Source: Granulosicoccus sp964437945 (lineage in GTDB: Bacteria; Pseudomonadota; Gammaproteobacteria; Granulosicoccales; Granulosicoccaceae). Taken from it: 17,405 nt of DNA. Positions 16,100 to 17,405 of the stretch are shown here, piece after piece. The notes beneath the pieces are model-generated. The model did no database searches, was not told the DNA's origin, and worked only from the letters and a program-made list of their open reading frames with translations. The stretch spans positions 1 through 17,405 of the forward strand of contig CAYTJF010000115.1 in NCBI GenBank assembly GCA_964437945.1, written 5' to 3'. The number at the start of each line of letters is the position of its first letter. Position 1 is the first letter of the stretch. Position numbers and translations under genes: made by a program.

Positions 16100-16299
16100 G
16101 CTATCAACAGACTGAAAACCCCCGTGTCGGCACCCCTTGGCTGACCAGTTCGATTCTGCCCTTAGCTTTGCGGTGCGAATCGAACTGCTGGCATGGGATT
16201 GTTGGTTGGTGTTGGGAGTTCCATGGCAGTTTGGTTCTGTTCCTGGCCACCAACTTTACGTCCGATGGACTCTACCCAATAAACGGGGGATTGGCATTC
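16100..16299. other. Non-coding junction sequence with an 11-bp inverted repeat
   Basis: Sequence between the GH63 remnant and the ISL3 remnant. I see no gene with family resemblance. A perfect inverted repeat CAGTTCGATTC (16146-16156) and GAATCGAACTG (16177-16187) with a 20-base loop stands out. The TTCGA core resembles a tRNA T-arm, but no tRNA can be folded. It may be an end of a mobile element or a recombination junction. Confidence 0.4.
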
Positions 16300-16604
16300 A
16301 ATAAACGCGATTGATAATACCTTCCCAGTCACAATGGTGGCGTTAGGGAAATAACGTTTATACTTCGATAGGTTTCTGATAGGCCCATAAACTTCACCTG
16401 TACCTTGTCTAGATCTCGCAAAGAGCTTAAATAGCTGCGTAAACTTGATTCTGAACGACCTTGCTAGATATCAAAAAACACCTTGTGTTTTCTTGAGTCA
16501 ACGAAGGTGGCGGCATAGCCTTTTTTGGGTGTAAAAAAGGCTCATCAATCTCTATTACACGCGGACATGTTTGATTGGTACTCTCTGAGTGTTTGAGGGC
16601 ATTA
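16300..16604 (-). pseudogene. ISL3-family transposase remnant
   Basis: Read on the minus strand from 16604 downwards, the pieces TCPRVIEIDEPFLHPKK, GYAATFVDSRKHKVFFDI, GRSESSLRSYLSSLRDL, VQVKFMGLSETYRS and KRYFPNATIVTGKV follow the order of ISL3-family transposases (IDEF..KGH.YAT, GRS...L..YL, MD.S..YR, FPNA.IV.D.FHV). The first catalytic Asp position (IDE) is kept. The reading is broken by a frameshift after HPKK, a TAG after FFDI, and a second frameshift after TYRS, so it is inactive. The N-terminal third is missing at the boundary with the IS3 element, and the C-terminus is lost beyond about 16300. Confidence 0.75.
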
Positions 16605-17102
16605 TGGAGTTCCCTCGGTTTAGTGGACACCGGGTTATGCTGCTTTTGCAGCCGGGAGACTGTTGCGTTTGAATTCAACAGGATTAGTGTAACCAAGTTG
16701 GGAGTGTTTGCGAATACGATTATAAAAAACTTCTATGTATTCGAAATTCGCTGAGGCAGCTTGGCGACGAGTTCTGAATTTATAACGATGAATCAGATCC
16801 TTTTTTATCGTAGCGAAGAAACTTTCTGCCACTGAGTTATCCCAACAATTACCCTTTCGGTTCATACTCAGCTTTATCCCTCGACCCGTCAATGCTTTGC
16901 AATATTGTTTGCAGGTGTAGTTGCTTCCTCGGTCAGAATGATGAATTAAGCCTTCCGGTGGAGCATTGGTTTCCAATGCCATGTCCAGAGCACTCATCGT
17001 AAGCACCTCATCGTTGTTCGCACTCATGGCCCAACCAACTACTTCTCGGTTGTATAAATCGAGAATCGCAGCCAAGTAAAGCCAGCCACCTTTGGTGGCT
17101 AC
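16605..17102 (-). mobile_element. IS3-family insertion sequence, 5'-truncated
   Basis: The remaining part holds the C-terminal catalytic half of an OrfB transposase and the right terminal end. On the plus strand the terminal sequence begins TGGAGTTCCCTCGGTTTAGT at 16605, directly against the ISL3 remnant, so the element apparently inserted into or joined that transposase gene. The other end (OrfA, the start of OrfB, left inverted repeat) is missing: homology stops at 17101-17102. With only one end it cannot transpose by itself, and a target duplication cannot be checked. Confidence 0.8.
16635..17102 (-). pseudogene. IS3-family transposase OrfB, C-terminal part
   Basis: Integrase-core (rve) DDE transposase. 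The readable frame starts inside the gene: VATKGGWLYLAAILDLYNRE is the family segment right after the first catalytic Asp (D-x-TY), which is lost. The second Asp (GLIHHSDRGSNYTC) and the Glu (NCWDNSVAESFFATIKKD) are intact, as is the C-terminal FYNRIRKHSQLGYTNPVEF. Upstream the frame meets a TGA at 17103-17105 where the neighbouring sequence begins. The TTG at 17075 is not a genuine start. The protein cannot be active without its N-terminus. Confidence 0.9.
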
Positions 17103-17148
17103 TCAATTAAGGGGCCGCGAAGCGATCCCGCAGCCGCTTTGAGCGGCT
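17084..17148. repeat. Cluster of short perfect hairpins at the IS truncation point
   Basis: AGCCACC-TTT-GGTGGCT (17084-17100) ends exactly at the point where IS3 homology stops. It is followed by a CGC-GAA-GCG mini-hairpin near 17116 and AGCCGC-TTTGA-GCGGCT (17132-17148). No T-run follows, so these do not look like terminators. Confidence 0.5.
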
Positions 17149-17217
17149 CACATATTGAATACCCCCGATTCAGCCAGGGTGAAGGGTTATTTAGTTAGTC
17201 CGCTCAGTGCAACGGGT

Positions 17218-17405
17218 ATGGAAACATTCAGAGGAGCGTCGTTTGTCCAAGACGCGGTTTGCGGTTTGAGCGCAGCATCTACGAACGCCAAGGAGTTGTT
17301 TCAAAAGCTGGTAGCAGGTGAGGCTCCAACCGCAGCTGAGCGTCTACGGATGTTGAGCGACAATGATCATGGCACCGTTACGGTTGACGGGAAGCGTGTG
17401 GACGT
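17218..17405 (+). CDS. Unidentified ORF, 3'-partial
   Basis: From an ATG at 17218 the frame is open to the window end (62 codons), reading in part METFRGASFVQDAVCGLSAA and TAAERLRMLSDNDHGTVTV. The frame is also open for some way upstream of the ATG without an obvious ribosome site (AACGGGT just before it). Composition is visibly more GC-rich than the 5 kb before it. I do not recognise the family. It could be the 5' end of a real gene or chance coding potential beside a truncated IS. The stretch 17103-17217 contains only the hairpins listed separately. Confidence 0.35.
   Translation, partial: METFRGASFVQDAVCGLSAASTNAKELFQKLVAGEAPTAAERLRMLSDNDHGTVTVDGKRVD

Noticed and set aside
16146..16187. 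tRNA gene or attC site
   Set aside because: No acceptor, D- or anticodon arms can be formed, and the integron R'/R'' core patterns are absent.
15847..16314. Intact 155-residue protein gene
   Set aside because: It is the frame-shifted second half of the decayed GH63 copy followed by unrelated junction sequence; it has no start site of its own.
1..17405. CRISPR array, rRNA or defence system
   Set aside because: No regularly spaced repeats, no rRNA-like sequence, and no nuclease or toxin-antitoxin genes were seen on either strand.

Overview
The window reads as a chromosomal segment of a marine, probably red-alga-associated gammaproteobacterium. The basis is base composition near 45-50% by eye, proteobacterial Pot/Fbp-type ABC operons with Shine-Dalgarno sites, a GH86 agarase/porphyranase-like secreted enzyme with a C-terminal Cys-containing module, and what looks like a vanadium-haloperoxidase remnant. 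The phylum is an inference from gene types; no rRNA or other marker gene is present.

Layout. (1) 3-5276, plus strand: an ABC importer operon (5'-truncated periplasmic binding protein, a perfect intrinsic terminator hairpin, ATPase, fused double permease), tightly followed by a sugar-nucleotidyltransferase-like protein and a NUDIX hydrolase. (2) 5277-5575: a leader region with an extended -10 promoter candidate and a foldable, three-way-junction-like structure. (3) 5576-12367, plus strand: a second, PotDBCA-type importer operon (binding protein, two permeases, ATPase), then an isochorismatase-family hydrolase and a cytoplasmic GH63/MGH1-like glycosidase, with overlapping or closely spaced genes. 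(4) 12368-17405: a patchwork accessory region. It holds an orphan gene 3' end, a GH86 gene with an A-rich leader, a haloperoxidase-like fragment fused in frame to a decayed duplicate of the GH63 catalytic domain, an ISL3-family transposase wreck, a 5'-truncated IS3-family element, and a partial unknown ORF running off the window.

How the genes may work together. Both operons import a small solute via a periplasmic binding protein. Operon 1 ends with two nucleotide-handling enzymes (NTP transferase, NUDIX). Operon 2 ends with two hydrolases that lack signal peptides, so an imported amide or glycoside would be cleaved in the cytoplasm. The GH63/MGH1 group includes hydrolases of mannosylglycerate and glucosylglycerate. 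Mannosylglycerate (digeneaside) is a red-algal solute and GH86 enzymes attack red-algal galactans, so a shared algal-metabolite theme is a reasonable but untested inference. No dedicated transcription regulator gene is visible. Control may lie in the terminator at 1052-1083 and the structured leader at 5445-5514.
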